Assembly: GCA_009792885.1 (NCBI GenBank)
Contig: WMCF01000114.1
Location: 355,953 to 419,952 of the forward strand
DNA: 64,000 nt
Source: Eremophila alpestris peregrina
Lineage: Eukaryota > Chordata > Aves > Passeriformes > Alaudidae
Reading direction: 5' to 3'
The notes beneath the pieces are model-generated. The model saw only the letters and a list, made by a program, of their open reading frames with translations. It was not told where the DNA came from and made no database searches. The position numbers and the translations under genes are program-made. Position 1 is the first letter of the stretch. Every line of letters begins with the position of its first letter. Below, in pieces: positions 51,537 through 63,259 of the stretch.

Positions 51537-52613
51537 GTAGTGTTTGTAGCTCAGTAACTTCTCAGCAGCCCAGCATTGCAGTGCTTGCTTTCAGCAGGTT
51601 ACTCAGTGAGGAAGTTTCTATCTGTGCCTGTCTGTGAATGGCAGTGATCTGCATGTGTTTGTCTCCTTAGTATCTGTACTGTTCCCATGCCTTTGGACAC
51701 ATCTGGTGCAGCAGTTTAGGGAAATGAGTAGCTGCAGTCCTGTCTTCTGTGGTCCTGTGTGCTGCTTGTGAGGTGTTTCTGCATCAGTGTATGTTTTATA
51801 CACCAGTCCCCTGTAAATCAGCCTCATCTGACCTGCTTTTTGGGCAGTTCTCCTATTGGATTCCCCCTTTTATGACATGTTGGGAACTGGAGGTATTTGA
51901 TAATGTGAGACAATGCAAACAAGGATAGGCAGTGCTGTGCAACAGCGTCTGGCTTTGCTTTCTCCAGAGGTAACTGACCTGGAGTAGTGTTCATCCAAGT
52001 GCATTCATGAGCCCAAACATGCCTCAAAACCTTGCTGGAGCTTAATTGGCTTCCAGCAGGTATTCAGTGACATTTGATGTTGCACTGCAGGCTTGCAGCA
52101 GTTCCTTGGAAAGTCACCAAAGTACCAGGCTGGTGGAGCTCCTGGTGCTCATGAACTCAGAGCTTTTTTTTTCTTTCCAATTCTGTGCTTTATAATGTTC
52201 TTCATTAGTGTGAAAGCCTGTGGTCAAGTAAAAACTCATTTCTGGAAGTGCATTTGTTGGCATTTGGATGTTGACTGTCAGGGATGGGAGATGAAGTAAA
52301 GCAATGTGGAGACTTACCCTGCTTGCTGGTGTGATACTGGCAGTGCTAAATTTGGCTGTCACTTGTGGAAGGGCGTAGGAGAAAGGTTTGAGTGGCAGTG
52401 GCCTCAGGTCACCATTACATAGCATGCAATGGCTGATAGCCAGCTCAGGTCTTTCTGTTTGGTGTTTGAGGTGGTAGACTTTGAAACGAGATCTTTAAAC
52501 AGCCTGAAATTTTAGAATTACCCCAATGTTGTCTCTCTCCCCTCCCACTGCCCACAGATCTCCATGACTTTACCTGTGCCTGCAGTCCTGACTGAGCTGT
52601 TTCCTTTTCCCAG

Positions 52614-52652
52614 GGCCAGCTTCCAGTGTCCCATCTGGATGCACCGTGCACT
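52614..52652 (+). other. ST6GAL1: ST6GAL1 5' UTR part of first coding exon
   Basis: The acceptor is a pyrimidine-rich tract followed by CCCAG at 52609-52613. The 39 bases before the start codon contain one upstream ATG (52639) out of frame with the main start. The acceptor shows that at least one noncoding exon must exist upstream. Confidence 0.8.
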
Positions 52653-52683
52653 ATGGTTCACATCAATGTGTTCAAAAAGTTAA
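52639..52683 (+). other. Upstream ORF overlapping the ST6GAL1 start
   Basis: ATG at 52639 opens a 14-codon frame that ends with TAA at 52681-52683, overlapping the ST6GAL1 start codon at 52653 in another frame. Its context is weak (T at -3, C at +4), whereas the main ATG has A at -3 and G at +4. Ribosomes would therefore be expected mostly to scan past it. A regulatory effect is inference. Confidence 0.5.
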
Positions 52684-53277
52684 TGTGTGTTCTGGTGCTC
52701 ATACTGCTAGCACTGACAGTTTGCCTGTGGAGGGAAACAAGAAGAAACTACTATGATCCTTTGAAGACCAGGAATGATGATTTGCAGGGGCACAGGAGCT
52801 CGGAGAAATGGAACCCAGTTAAATCACAAGGCCTTTTCCATGAAGCAGCCAGTGAACTGGGGCAGATACCCAAAATGTGGCTTGGTACCCAGAGCAAAGT
52901 AAAAGGCAGTACCTCTGAAACAGCTGAAAAGTCCAAGAAAGCAGCCTTTGGGAAGGTATGGGATAAGGACAGCTCATCCAGAAATCTCATACCCAGGCTG
53001 CAGAAGGTCAGGAAGAACTACCTGGCCATGAACAAATACAATGTGACTTACAACGGGAAGAGGAGTGCTAAGCTCAGCCCAGAGAAGTTGCTCTGCCAGC
53101 TGCGGGACAGGGTCAATGTGACCATGATACAGAGGTCGGATGGTCCTTTTGGTACCTCTGAGTGGCAGCAATACCTGCCAGAGAAAAGCCTCAGTGAAGC
53201 AGTGGGACACCTGGGTCGCTGTGCTGTCGTGTCCTCAGCAGGGTCTCTGAAATCATCTCACCTGGGACAAGAGATAG
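52653..53277 (+). CDS. ST6GAL1: Beta-galactoside alpha-2,6-sialyltransferase 1, first coding exon
   Basis: ST6GAL1 transfers sialic acid from CMP-Neu5Ac to the galactose of Gal-beta-1,4-GlcNAc on N-glycans in the trans-Golgi. This exon encodes residues 1-208 and the first base of codon 209. Residues 1-9 (MVHINVFKK) form the cytoplasmic tail, about 10-26 the signal anchor of a type II protein, 27 to about 100 a poorly conserved stem, and the catalytic domain starts near the WDKDSSSRNLIPRLQK block (103-118). Sialylmotif L starts at GRCAVVSSAGS (188-198). C190 corresponds to the human cysteine bridging motifs L and S, and C148 to the one that pairs with the C-terminal cysteine. Sequons are N130 (NVT) and N155 (NVT). 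The site matching the human NTSEW sequon reads GTSEW (G167). The ATG at 52653 is chosen because the protein matches family N-termini there and its Kozak context is strong. The donor is ATAG|GTTGG. Confidence 0.97.
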
Positions 53278-56200
53278 GTTGGTATCTTTCTGTTAGTATG
53301 AAGTGAAATATCATTGTTTTGTAACTTGGGCTGAGGAGAAGTAATCTGCTTGCTCTTACTGATGGGGCTCTTGTAGTCAAAAGGTGTTTAAAACAAGTTG
53401 AAATGTTAAACTTCTAAAGTCAGTAAATATTTCAGCCTAGCTGCAGATGGGAACAATAGGTGGCTCTATTCTAGCAAGTCCTTTTCATTTTTATGGTTCT
53501 GTTGGCATCAGTGGAGGGTCACACGAATATTGGCTACCAGAGAGCAGTCTTGATTCCTCAAGTGTTTGTTTCTTGAGAGGGCTTGGGTGGGTTCTGTAAT
53601 GCTTATTGCAGAGTCAGAGAAAATTCATACAGGAAGACATTTTCAGAGTAGAAATAAAAGAATATGCTAAAGGGGAAAACCCCTTTCTGGGAATAGCCCT
53701 GAGCAGTCTGTGTTGAGCAGAGGGCTGGGCACAGACAATCTTCAGAGGTCACTTCCAGCCTCAGTGATTCTGTAATTCTTGCTCAAGGCTTTCCAAAAGT
53801 GGCGCTGCTTCATTTTGAGCCATAAGGCAGCTGGCTGAGTTTGAGTGGCCCAGAAGATCATCAAAAGACTTTACAGGGATTTATCTCTTTGGACAAAGTT
53901 TGGTGATGCTTTGCAGACTTATCTGACCATATTTACCTGAAATTAATGCATTAATTAATAAATTCCGAAGCTTTGGTCTTTTAGTGTGGATTATAAAGAA
54001 GCATGACAAAGTGTTTTGTGCCTTTACAAAAGCAGCATGCTGGGGAAACCAGCTCTCCAGTCTTTAACTGAGGATTTTGTACCAGGCAGAAAATTCTCCA
54101 GAGCCTGCAGTTCCCTCGGTCTGCTTCATTATTTGGTGTTTGGAGCTCAGTTAAGGTTCATGCTTTGCTTAAATTCAAGCTTCATTGAAGGAGAAGTTTG
54201 GAATTCTGGGAGGTTTCTCTCAAGTGGAAATTGTTTGCAGGCTTTGGTATAGTCATAAGTTGTCTGTTGGAGGAGATCCCTTTGGCCTGCACTAAGCTGC
54301 ACGCAGCCTTCCTCTGAAACCAGGTAGATGGATGGATTTTAATCCATCAGTCATGGACAACTTTGACAAGAGTCATTCAGAGTCATTGTCCCTTGTGGGA
54401 GACAGTGTTTAGTTCTGGTACTTGCTCAGAAGTTCTCCCCCAAACTCCTCTGTGTCCACCCAGCAGGTGAGCAGGAGCTGGAGTGAGGTTGAGCAGTTGG
54501 AAGTGTGTTTAAATGCTATGAAAATGCAATGAAGAACAACATTGCCTCCTGGTACAAAATGCAGGTGGGAGTTGGTTGATGTTTTTGCCTCTTAGTGTTT
54601 GAAACAAGATGGATTAAGACTTGGGAAGCCAGTTCTTACTTATCCTTCAAGTACCTGTCCCAGGTTGTTTGGGTGCCTCTTGGAGTTCAGAGCTAAAGGT
54701 TTGCACAGAAGTGAGCTTCTTTGAACAGCCTCCCCAGCTCAGCTGGCTTGTCTGTGTTAGGCTCCACCAATACTGCCAGTGCTTGTTCCTCTAGCAGGAG
54801 GCCCTCACAGGAGTGGGAAGTGATGTTCTGGAGTGTTGGAATGCAGTCCCTGCACCTCTGGATTGGGCATGGGAGCAGCCAGGTGGGATGGGAGGGGCTG
54901 TGCTTTGGCTCTGGCACAGATGTGAGACAGGCAAAGCCCTTGCATTGTTCCCACAGCCACTCTCTGAGCCCTCCCCACACTGAAGCACTGGTTTGTTGCA
55001 GATCACAAGGGATGGATGCTGGGGAGGTCACTGTGTAGTGTACCCGAGGCAGATGCCATTAACTCCTGCTGGTGTCCCTGCCCTGTGTTTCTTGTGCCTG
55101 GGTCACAAACTTTCACCTTTCTGCTCAAACAGTTAACTCTGCTGGTGCTTCTGCAGAGTTTGAGCACTTGCAGCCTTGAGCTGGGCAGGGATTCAGGAGG
55201 ATTCAGTGTATTTCTGTATGTTTTTTCCCACTTTTTTCCACGTAGGAAATGTTGTGGTGTTGTAGGAGGAAGTTCTTGAAAAAGTACTAAATCTTAAAAG
55301 CTTAAAATGAAGTGTTTGTGTAAATGAGCACAATGGATTGCTGAGTTATTATTCCATGAAATATTTGTTCTGTGTAATCCTGTTAAGATATCAAATGAGC
55401 AATTAGGTAAAGTAAGGGAGGCTGGCAGAGCAGCACAGGATTGTTAACAACCACCTTTTACTGGGCTCTTGGTATTACTGCAGGCTATAATTTGCCACTG
55501 AAAAATCTAATGTGAGATACCAAGTGTAGCACAACCACCTGGAGACAGAGAGCCAGCTCCTCTGCCTGAGCAGTCACTAAACACCCTTTTAATGTGCAAG
55601 CTTGGGGCATATTAATGCTTGGTGTCTGGCTGAACTTATGTATGGGGAAGTCATAACCCTGTATTGCATTGGTGCAAGGTAGGATGTGGAGCTAAGGGTC
55701 TGTAGGTGTAACCACAGAGCCACTTCTCAGCATGGAGACACTTTTTTTCCAGATACCTTTCTTGGTTTTGGATGGTGCTTTGGAAGGGCTCTTAAGAAGC
55801 CCCACATGTCTAGAAGAATAAAACAGCTGAGAAATCAGTCTTTGCTGCCAGGGATTACTGATCCTCCAGCATTGCTTGTTAGAAGACTCCCATTTTTAAG
55901 AAAATTATCTCAAAAAGACCCAGTTCTGGACCGGGTAGGTCCTTCTGCCCTGGAATGTGGCAATTCCCACAGACCCTGACTGCAGGTGCTATGTGTTGCA
56001 GTCATGTGGCCTCAGTGTAAATGGAGGAAAGGTGGCCCTGCTTCTCTAACTCAACCCTTCTGATCACAGGGAAGGTTTCTTATCTAAATGCAGCCACAAG
56101 GCAGGGAGAAGCCAGGGTGACAACACAACCACCCTCTGTCACAGCAGCAGCCTGACTCCAGGACGTTACAGTGGCATTGCTGGCTGTGCCAAGGCAGAGG

Positions 56201-56794
56201 AGGGTGCTGGAGGAGTGCTGTGCTATCTGAAGAGATGATGCCAGCAGAGGAAAATGCAGTGAATCCCAGGGCATGTAAGAAGCTGTGTCTGTTGAATGCA
56301 CAGCAGTGGGTTTATATCTGTGGGAGGCATGCTTGCACGCTGAGGTCAGCTTGGCTTTTCTCTGTGGTTGGTGTACATGTTTCTGGGGCTGGTCAACCTC
56401 CAGGCTAGAAGAGAGGATGCTGGCTGGCTACTACTTCATAATTTCTAAGTTTGCAGCCAGTCATATGGTAAATTAATTGTGTATTGGTCTGTCTCCTGGG
56501 GAAGTGTTTGGAAGGAGGAGGAGGGAGAGCAAATGAAAGGGTTGTGCTCTCAATGTGGCAGTGGGTAGTGGTTTTAAAGAGTAGATTTTTAAAAGTGTAT
56601 TGATCATGAAGTTTGAGCCACACCTTCCTCCAAAGGATCTGACTAGCTACTTCTAGATGTTAGGTTGAAAGCCAGGGATTAGCCAGATTGTATGAGGAGT
56701 GCAGGTGAATAATGTCACTTATAATGCCACTTGTTTCTGGTTTCACTCAAACTCAGCTGCTGGCTCACAGGTTTTCCCTCTGTTTGGCTTTCAG
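53278..56794 (+). other. ST6GAL1: ST6GAL1 intron after first coding exon (3.5 kb)
   Basis: A GT-AG intron (GTTGGT ... GGCTTTCAG) that splits codon 209 after its first base. The only recognised content is the CR1 fragment at 53682-53780. If the intron were retained, the frame would end after nine extra residues. Confidence 0.93.
53682..53780 (+). mobile_element. Short CR1 LINE 3'-end fragment
   Basis: The phrases 'gagcagagggctgggcacag', 'aatcttcagaggtcacttcc' and the final 'gtgattctgtaattctt' follow the order of the CR1 3' end (the '...ccagaggtcccttccaacc...attctgtgattctgt' type). It is a different CR1 subtype from the 28 kb copy, is about 100 bp long and is strongly diverged. Confidence 0.8.
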
Positions 56795-56892
56795 ACAGCC
56801 ACGATGCTGTCCTGCGATTCAATGGGGCTCCTGTCAGGGGCTTTCAAGAGGATGTGGGGCAAAAGACAACAATTCGTCTTATGAATTCCCAG
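56795..56892 (+). CDS. ST6GAL1: ST6GAL1 coding exon 2 (core of sialylmotif L)
   Basis: This 98-base exon completes codon 209 and encodes residues 209-241. It runs from DSHDAVLRFNGAP to the TTIRLMNSQ end of sialylmotif L, the segment that binds the CMP part of the donor. N218 in FNGAP and the DVGQKTTIR stretch match the family closely. The acceptor is TTTGGCTTTCAG and the donor CCCAG|GTAGGT. The exon ends in phase 0 and joins the previous exon without disturbing the frame. Confidence 0.97.
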
Positions 56893-59800
56893 GTAGGTCT
56901 GACGAGTATGCACCAAGCAGGCCAAGCATGGCAGAGCTATGTACTGCACTGTCTGGGAGCTGGGAACAGCAGGGCTGTCCATCTGATTTCTCCAATACCA
57001 TAGCTGTAGGATGGGGATATCTCTCCTTGGAATGGTTATGGTTGGTAAATCTGAGGTGACTTGAGTGACAATGGCATGCACTTGCAAACTTGCAGTAGCC
57101 TGCTTGATTTACAGCAGGCACAAGGTAATGATTGTTTTGTCTTTGCTCAAAGGCTCTGTGTAGGCACAGGAAGGCCAGCTCCATGCTGCTGCTGTGCCTT
57201 TGGAGTGAGAGGCAAGAACAGCACCACAGCTCAGCCAGTGCAGGTCAGCAAGGAGGAGTGTGCCAAGAGATGAGTTGTGCCTGCCCCAGAGATGGGCATG
57301 AAGAATGAAGGACGTTTGTTTGGATTTTAATAAAAAAGAGCAGTGTTTCTTTGCTGCCCAGCAATGCTGCAGACTTTGTAGATTACATGTTAACCAGGGC
57401 TGCTGTGTGGCTGAAGACACTTGACAAAAGACCCACCTTTAAAGCTGTAGCCTGTGCACAGCCAGGAGAGGGATGGACTCTGCTGGGTCCAGGACCTCAT
57501 TGCAGAGCATGGCAAAAAGTGCCTTTAATGCAAGGCCTTGCTTACAGAGTTAAATCTTCCCTGCCTCTAAGAGCTCTTTGCAGGTACCAGGGTGTCCCTT
57601 AGCTGATTCCCTCTGGCCAGCAGTGGGCTTTGGAGCAAACTCTCCAGGGTTAGAACCATCTGTCCCAGTGCATTAGCTGAGTCAGTCTGCCACTTGTCCA
57701 GCTACAGAGTGAGACCCTTGCTCTTGGAGGCACATCTCAGAGTGTTTGTACCTTTCCTCCAATGACCTGTTACCCTTCACGGTTGTCCTTTTTGGGGAGA
57801 GAAATCTTCAAGTGTAGACATGCAGAGAAAAGGGGAAACCACAGTAGGATGTGCTGGTGAGAGAATGAAGGAGGACAGTAAAATACCAAACAGGCCAGGT
57901 AAAGACCTGCACTGAGTACAAGCATCTCCTCATCCCCACAAGAGAAGGAAGAAGTTGAAGGCACATGAAGGCTGAGGAACTGAGTGAGGGAGAGATGAGT
58001 GGCTGAAGTGTAGCTTTTGTAATCCTGAACCAAAAAGGCAGTTTCTTTTCCTTACCCCAAAGCTAAGATTTGTAGGCCTGGAGTTTTCTCCCCTGCCCCT
58101 GTGTGAGGAGTGCATGGATGCTGCTGTGTAATGAGGTTTGAAGTTTCTCAGAATGACAAAGGGAGCTTGACCATCCTCTTCAAAGGCAAGAAGACACAGA
58201 GCTAATGTGTAACTGGTTTGCCTCGTTCCTTCTGTGTGTCTTTTAAAGGATATTCTTGCTTGTTGTGTGAATGCTGTTGCTACCTCTTTCTGCTCTTGGG
58301 TCACTCTTCATTTGCTGCCATGCTCTTTGCTGTTGCTTGCTGCAGTCTCAATTCCCCTGCATTGAACTCCCAGTCAGAAGGGTGACAGTTTGTCCTTTCT
58401 GAACCAGTCTGGTTTGAGCAGACAGATCTGACTGCTGACTTCTGTGCCCTGTTTAACATTGATTTTTTTTTTCTTAATCTTTCCTGTCTGTTTCCTGTAT
58501 TTTTCTGATGTCAGATAGATGTTATCACTGAAGCAAACTTTGTCTGCAGGATGTGCTCATGGTCAAGCTTACAGTGATATGAAGAGAAAATATGTGCATG
58601 ACCCATGTGCTATCAGGGTTATCTGCACAGGGAGGAGGGTAACTGTGTGGTGACAGCTGTGATATGACTTTCCACATGGATTCTCCTACTTTGGACCAAG
58701 TGTAGTTACAGCCAAGTCATTTTAGTGCTTCTGTTCACCAGCAGTTCAGCCTGCAGTCATGGGAGATGTTCCCTCTGAATGGAGACACCAGCTTAGAAGT
58801 TACAGGGAGAACAATATTTCTGCAGTTTTTAGAGGCTAAAGTTAACTCAAAAGGCATTGATCTGGCTGCTGACCAGGAGCAAAGATGCTTTCCATGTGTG
58901 TAGTGCAGGAGTCTCTCACCTGGGGTTTCTAAACTGAGCAGCTCTGACTGCAGTCCCTGTTAACTTTGGAGACCACTGGATTGGAAGCCTGGTTTTCTTA
59001 CATGTTTTTATTTTCACTTTGAATGGTTCAGTGCTGTTCTAGGTGACATCATTTAAACCTTCTTGTTAGTGGGGTGACCTCATCCCATTCTCTGTTTAAC
59101 TCACTGCAGGCACTGTGCCTTATCTTGCCTTGCCCAGAGCTCTTACAGGCATCAGGTACTGGACAAGCTGGGATTTGTTCTTGTTCTGGGATGGCTTTGC
59201 TTATAACTGGGAAAAGGAATGGGTTTAGGGCTTTGCTGTTTTTATTTTGGCTCTTACTGCTGATCAATCCTCAGTCCACTGCCAAAGTGAAGGAAATGGA
59301 TCTCCTGAATCTGATCTGTCAGAGATTGTCTGTATTGAGTAATATCCCTTTGCACACATGGCCAGTGGCCCCAAGTTTCTTAATAATTATTTTAAGATAC
59401 TTTTCTGTAATTTGCTGGCCAGTCTCTAGGACATACATGGGGGCAGACGGTTTTAACAGTAGAGTGGAATATCTAGTACATCTGTGTGCACAGAGAAAGA
59501 TTAATGGATTGGTACTGATAGGAAGGCAAGAAATTTGGGACCTCCAGATCTGAGGCTATGCTTGTAAGGTCCACAAGCTTGGTAATTGTTCTAAATAAAG
59601 AATTTATTTAATGTTGCCTCATTTATTTTCTCTGGCCTTGACTGGTTCATCAGTACTGCTGCCTTTTTGAGGGCATGTTTTCCTGTAGTCTGACACAAGG
59701 CATTGATTTGCCCTGGGAAAGCAGTCACATCTTGCAAAAACAAGAGGTACATGTGGGGTGAATGCCAGTGTCATGCTGGAGGACACAGCTCCTTTCTGCA

Positions 59801-61757
59801 GAGCTGCCCAGGGGTCAGAGTACCTCATTCCTCCCAACCCTTGTTTCCAGTTCTCCCGGGCTGGCTTCTTGCTGCCACAGAGAGCACTCTGCTTTGGCTG
59901 CCTTTGCTGTTATTGGCACTAACAGTCTGCAGGGAGGAAGAGAAAGGAGATAGCACATCAGTGGAATGGAGGAAGGCTTTGGTGGGAAAGGAGAACATGT
60001 TTAGATTACAGGACATTGACTGCTGGTAGCAGGAAGGAAGGAAGTCATTGTGATATGGCCAGTAAATGTACTAAGAGGGTAGGTAATATCTGTGTTAACA
60101 AGACACTGTTACACAGTGAACTGGCTAAAGAAGAAATCAGAAAATCAATAGATCAATTAACTAATTAGGATCAAACATCTGGGCAAGACAAGTCAGTCAT
60201 GTAGTCATTTAAATGTAATTTAGAAAGAATCAGTCACTATTAAACAACAAATGGACACTGAAGGTAAATGGGGAGCCAGATTCCTTCAGCAGACAGGTTA
60301 AGTGAGTGATAGCTAGCAGGCAGTGCCAAGAGCCGGCTCCAGTGTGTAGGAGGACACAGCAAACAGTGGCTGTGGAGCTGCTCCCCACCTGGTTTCTTGT
60401 CCCTTTCCTTTTGTGCCTGTCACAGCTCTCTTGGGGTTTATGTGCTTCTGCCGACTCCCGTGGCTCTAGAAACAGTGGAAATAAAGTGTGTGTGCTCCTT
60501 GCCATGTCCCTGCTCCTTTGCAGTGACCCATCCCACTCGTGCCCAGCTGAGGGATGGCTGGTGCCAGCTGCTGTGCCCCTCTCTGCCTCTGGTGTCCACG
60601 GGCTGCAGGCAGATACTCACACCTGCAGCACTGCACACTCCAGCTGTCAGTGGCCTAGATATTTTAGCTGCTCTAAGGAAATGAAACCAGGCAGTGCATG
60701 TGGCCAAGGCCAAGGCCTAATCCCACAGAGTTAAGAACAGATGTGAGGAAACTCTTCGCTTTTGGAATAATTCCCATCTGGGCTGGCTGCAGTGTCCTTG
60801 TGCTCTGGTTATGGGGACAGCCATGCAGGCAGCCAGGATGCTCAAGGACTAATTGGCTAGCTCATAATTAGATCTGTGGAGAAAATCAGGACAAATGGCA
60901 GCTGATTTTTATGATTTATGATTACAATGTTTATGAGCCATGTGATTATGGCTTTGGGTGGGGAGGACAGGAGATTAACTGTTTCATTGGGATTGTTTTC
61001 TTTTTGCTGCAGACCTTGGGTGTCCCAGGCAGTTGTGGTTATGTCTGTAGTATAGAGAGAACTCCATTTGAAGCTTTCTCTCTCATTGCTACTCTGAGGA
61101 GATTGTAACCTCCCCTGCCTGAGCTGTCCCCTCCCTGCTCTGCAGAGGTGATGGGGGCTTGGCATGAGGCAGGATTGGCTGGGGATGCTGTAGTCTCTCA
61201 TCTCTTGCACTGATAGTCTCTCAGCAGGCTGAGCATTGGCTGCCAGGGTTCCTGTTGCTGAGGAGAAACCACCCACCTGCAGGCCTTTTTTTTTTTTTTT
61301 TTTTTTTTTGNTTTTTTTTTTTTTTTTTTTCTTTTGGGTTAAATGAAGGTTCTTGATAAAGCCAACAGTGTATTTGCATTAGGCTCTGCCTGGACTGTCC
61401 TGGTGACTGCTGGCAGCAACTGGTGTTCTGTCCTGCTTTGGTACTGTAGTGATGGGACCCTCACACAGGCTGGGTCCCTGTGGGTCCTGTCCTTGGTTTG
61501 TTCCTGGAGATGGATAGAAAGCCTTGTAAAGCATTAGGGCAGCTTTTCTTGTGGCTGTCCACCAAGTCCTTTGCTGCTAGGACTGGCTTGGGTGTAGGAA
61601 GGGCTTTGCTGGGGCTGTGTCCTTGCTGCACACAGTGGGCCATGCTCAGTAACCAGCACTGGGGTGGCTCTGGCTATTCTCAGGAGCTTTATTGCTTGGC
61701 TGCCTGCTAATTCTGATGGCATACTGCATATCATTGTATCTGTTGTTGTTTTCCAAG
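56893..61757 (+). other. ST6GAL1: ST6GAL1 intron (4.9 kb)
   Basis: A phase-0 GT-AG intron. A 159-codon + strand frame at 59074-59553 is followed by AATAAA at 59594, but has no recognisable family and no promoter, so I do not call it a gene. A long T run with one N lies near the 3' end. Confidence 0.93.
61286..61330 (+). repeat. Poly-T tract with assembly N
   Basis: About 45 bases of T, interrupted by G at 61310 and N at 61311, inside the ST6GAL1 intron. The lone N suggests the assembler could not resolve the homopolymer, so the length is unreliable. No retroposon body was recognised next to it. Confidence 0.95.
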
Positions 61758-61859
61758 CTTGTAACTGTTGAAGAGCAGCAGTTCCTGAGGGAACCACTAT
61801 ATAACACTGGAATCTTAATTGTCTGGGATCCAGCACCATATCATGCAGAAATTCGTGAG
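61758..61859 (+). CDS. ST6GAL1: ST6GAL1 coding exon 3
   Basis: This 102-base exon encodes residues 242-275, from LVTVEEQQFL to the YHAEIRE end. The central LYNTGILIVWDP block is highly conserved in ST6Gal enzymes and lies in the catalytic domain between motifs L and S. The acceptor is TTTTCCAAG and the donor GTGAG|GTAAGG. Both ends are phase 0, so skipping it would keep the frame but delete part of the catalytic fold. Confidence 0.97.
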
Positions 61860-63084
61860 GTAAGGCTGAGCTTTTTGTAAATAAAATCAGATTCACATGC
61901 TTTGAAGTGCTTCTGTTAAACCACTTCCTCCTGGTGTGGGCAGTCACTCATTCTGAAGCCAATCTTGTTTGCCTTTTTGTTATTTTACATATATGTGTGT
62001 ACTTGTGGGAGCATCCCATGCATGAGTGCTCCTAAGAAGACACTTGCCTGCTTCTGATCCCTGTGAAGGCCAAGGATAATGGGACACCACCTTTATTTCC
62101 CAGGGGCTGATGGCACAGGGAGGAGGTCACTGCTGGCTGCAGCAGTTGTCTCATTAGAGGATGATTTCCTCTCTCTGACAGTTAATCTAAGACTTGCTGA
62201 GGGTTGATGCTTGGATATTTCAAGCAGCTGTGGGATATACTTGATGCATTATGAAAGGATTGGGAAATCCTCTGAAGATCTGTGTCTGCTTTCACGTGTG
62301 GGTGTGCAATGCCTCTAGCAATTCACTTTTGATTTTGAGTACAAAAGAGCATTGTTTGATATGTGATGAGCACTGGAGGCTCACAGTGAAAGCAGGTAGG
62401 AGTGAATAGTCCATTCTTTACTTTTACTTTAAGCTCTGGCTGTAACTGAGAGATCTTTGCATTTGTTTCTTTGGCCTGCATTTCCTATCTTCTCACTGAT
62501 GTTTTTTTCTGTGCCTGGTCCCACAGCTCCAGGAGGCATTAGGGGCTGTGGACAGCAAGGTTAAGAGTCAGTAAAACCAGGATAGGATATTTATAACATA
62601 GGGAAACAAATCTCAACATGACTTTAGGAAAACTTAAACTATTCCTACATTTTTACTGAAAGGGGAAATTTAAGGATGCAAATCAGCTCAGCCTGGTTCA
62701 GGAGGCTGAGCTGGGAACACTTGCCTGCAGAATAGGATGCTTGATATTGCAATGTGGAGAAGGATCTGGGTCTGGAACATTTAAGGCAGAGTTCTCAACA
62801 TGTCTGCTCTTGGGGAATGCAGAATGAAATGACAAAAGATGCTGATCCCATTCAATGATCCTTCATTGAGACTGGGGGTTTCCCTGTCCTGTTTACTGAG
62901 TCAGCTCACCACAGTGACCCAAGGGCACAGGGAACGAGGATGTTTAGGTGACTGAGGAGTGAGTGAGGGTGTGTAGCAGGATCATCTATCCCAGCAGCAG
63001 CAGGCTCACTCATCCTTGTTTCCTGTTGGTTGCAGTAAAGTGGGCCAGAAATAAAGAATCTGACCTCCTGTTTCTGTTTTGCAG
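61860..63084 (+). other. ST6GAL1: ST6GAL1 intron (1.2 kb)
   Basis: A phase-0 GT-AG intron ending in TTTCTGTTTTGCAG. No repeat or RNA gene seen. Confidence 0.93.
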
Positions 63085-63259
63085 TGGTACAGAAAACCAG
63101 ATTACAACTTTTTTGAAAGCTATAAGGCATATCGTAGAACACATCCGGAGCAGCCCTTCTATATCCTGAACCCCAAAATGCAGTGGCAACTCTGGGATAT
63201 TCTGCAGGAGAATTCTCTGGAGCATATTCAGCCTAATCCACCATCATCAGGAATGCTTG
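63085..63259 (+). CDS. ST6GAL1: ST6GAL1 coding exon 4 (start of sialylmotif S)
   Basis: This 175-base exon encodes residues 276-333 and the first base of codon 334. It starts WYRKPDYNFFESYKAY, passes through HPEQPFYIL, and ends PNPPSSGML, the beginning of sialylmotif S, which contacts donor and acceptor. The donor is GCTTG|GTAAGA. The rest of motif S, motif III and the VS motif with its catalytic histidine, about 75 residues judging by the 406-residue human protein, must lie to the right of the window. The coding sequence here is therefore partial, with no sign of inactivation. Confidence 0.97.

Noticed and set aside
52626..52652. GTG at 52626 as an upstream ST6GAL1 start
   Set aside because: The ATG at 52653 has strong context and matches the family N-terminus. 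A GTG start nine codons earlier has no support.
53278..53306. Read-through of the first ST6GAL1 coding exon into nine more codons, as a short isoform
   Set aside because: A clear donor at 53278 and in-frame continuation at 56795 explain the gene. The extra codons are intron sequence and would remove most of the catalytic domain.
59074..59553. 159-codon frame followed by AATAAA inside an ST6GAL1 intron, possible retrogene
   Set aside because: The peptide matches nothing I know, there is no A tail or target duplication, and AATAAA is common by chance.
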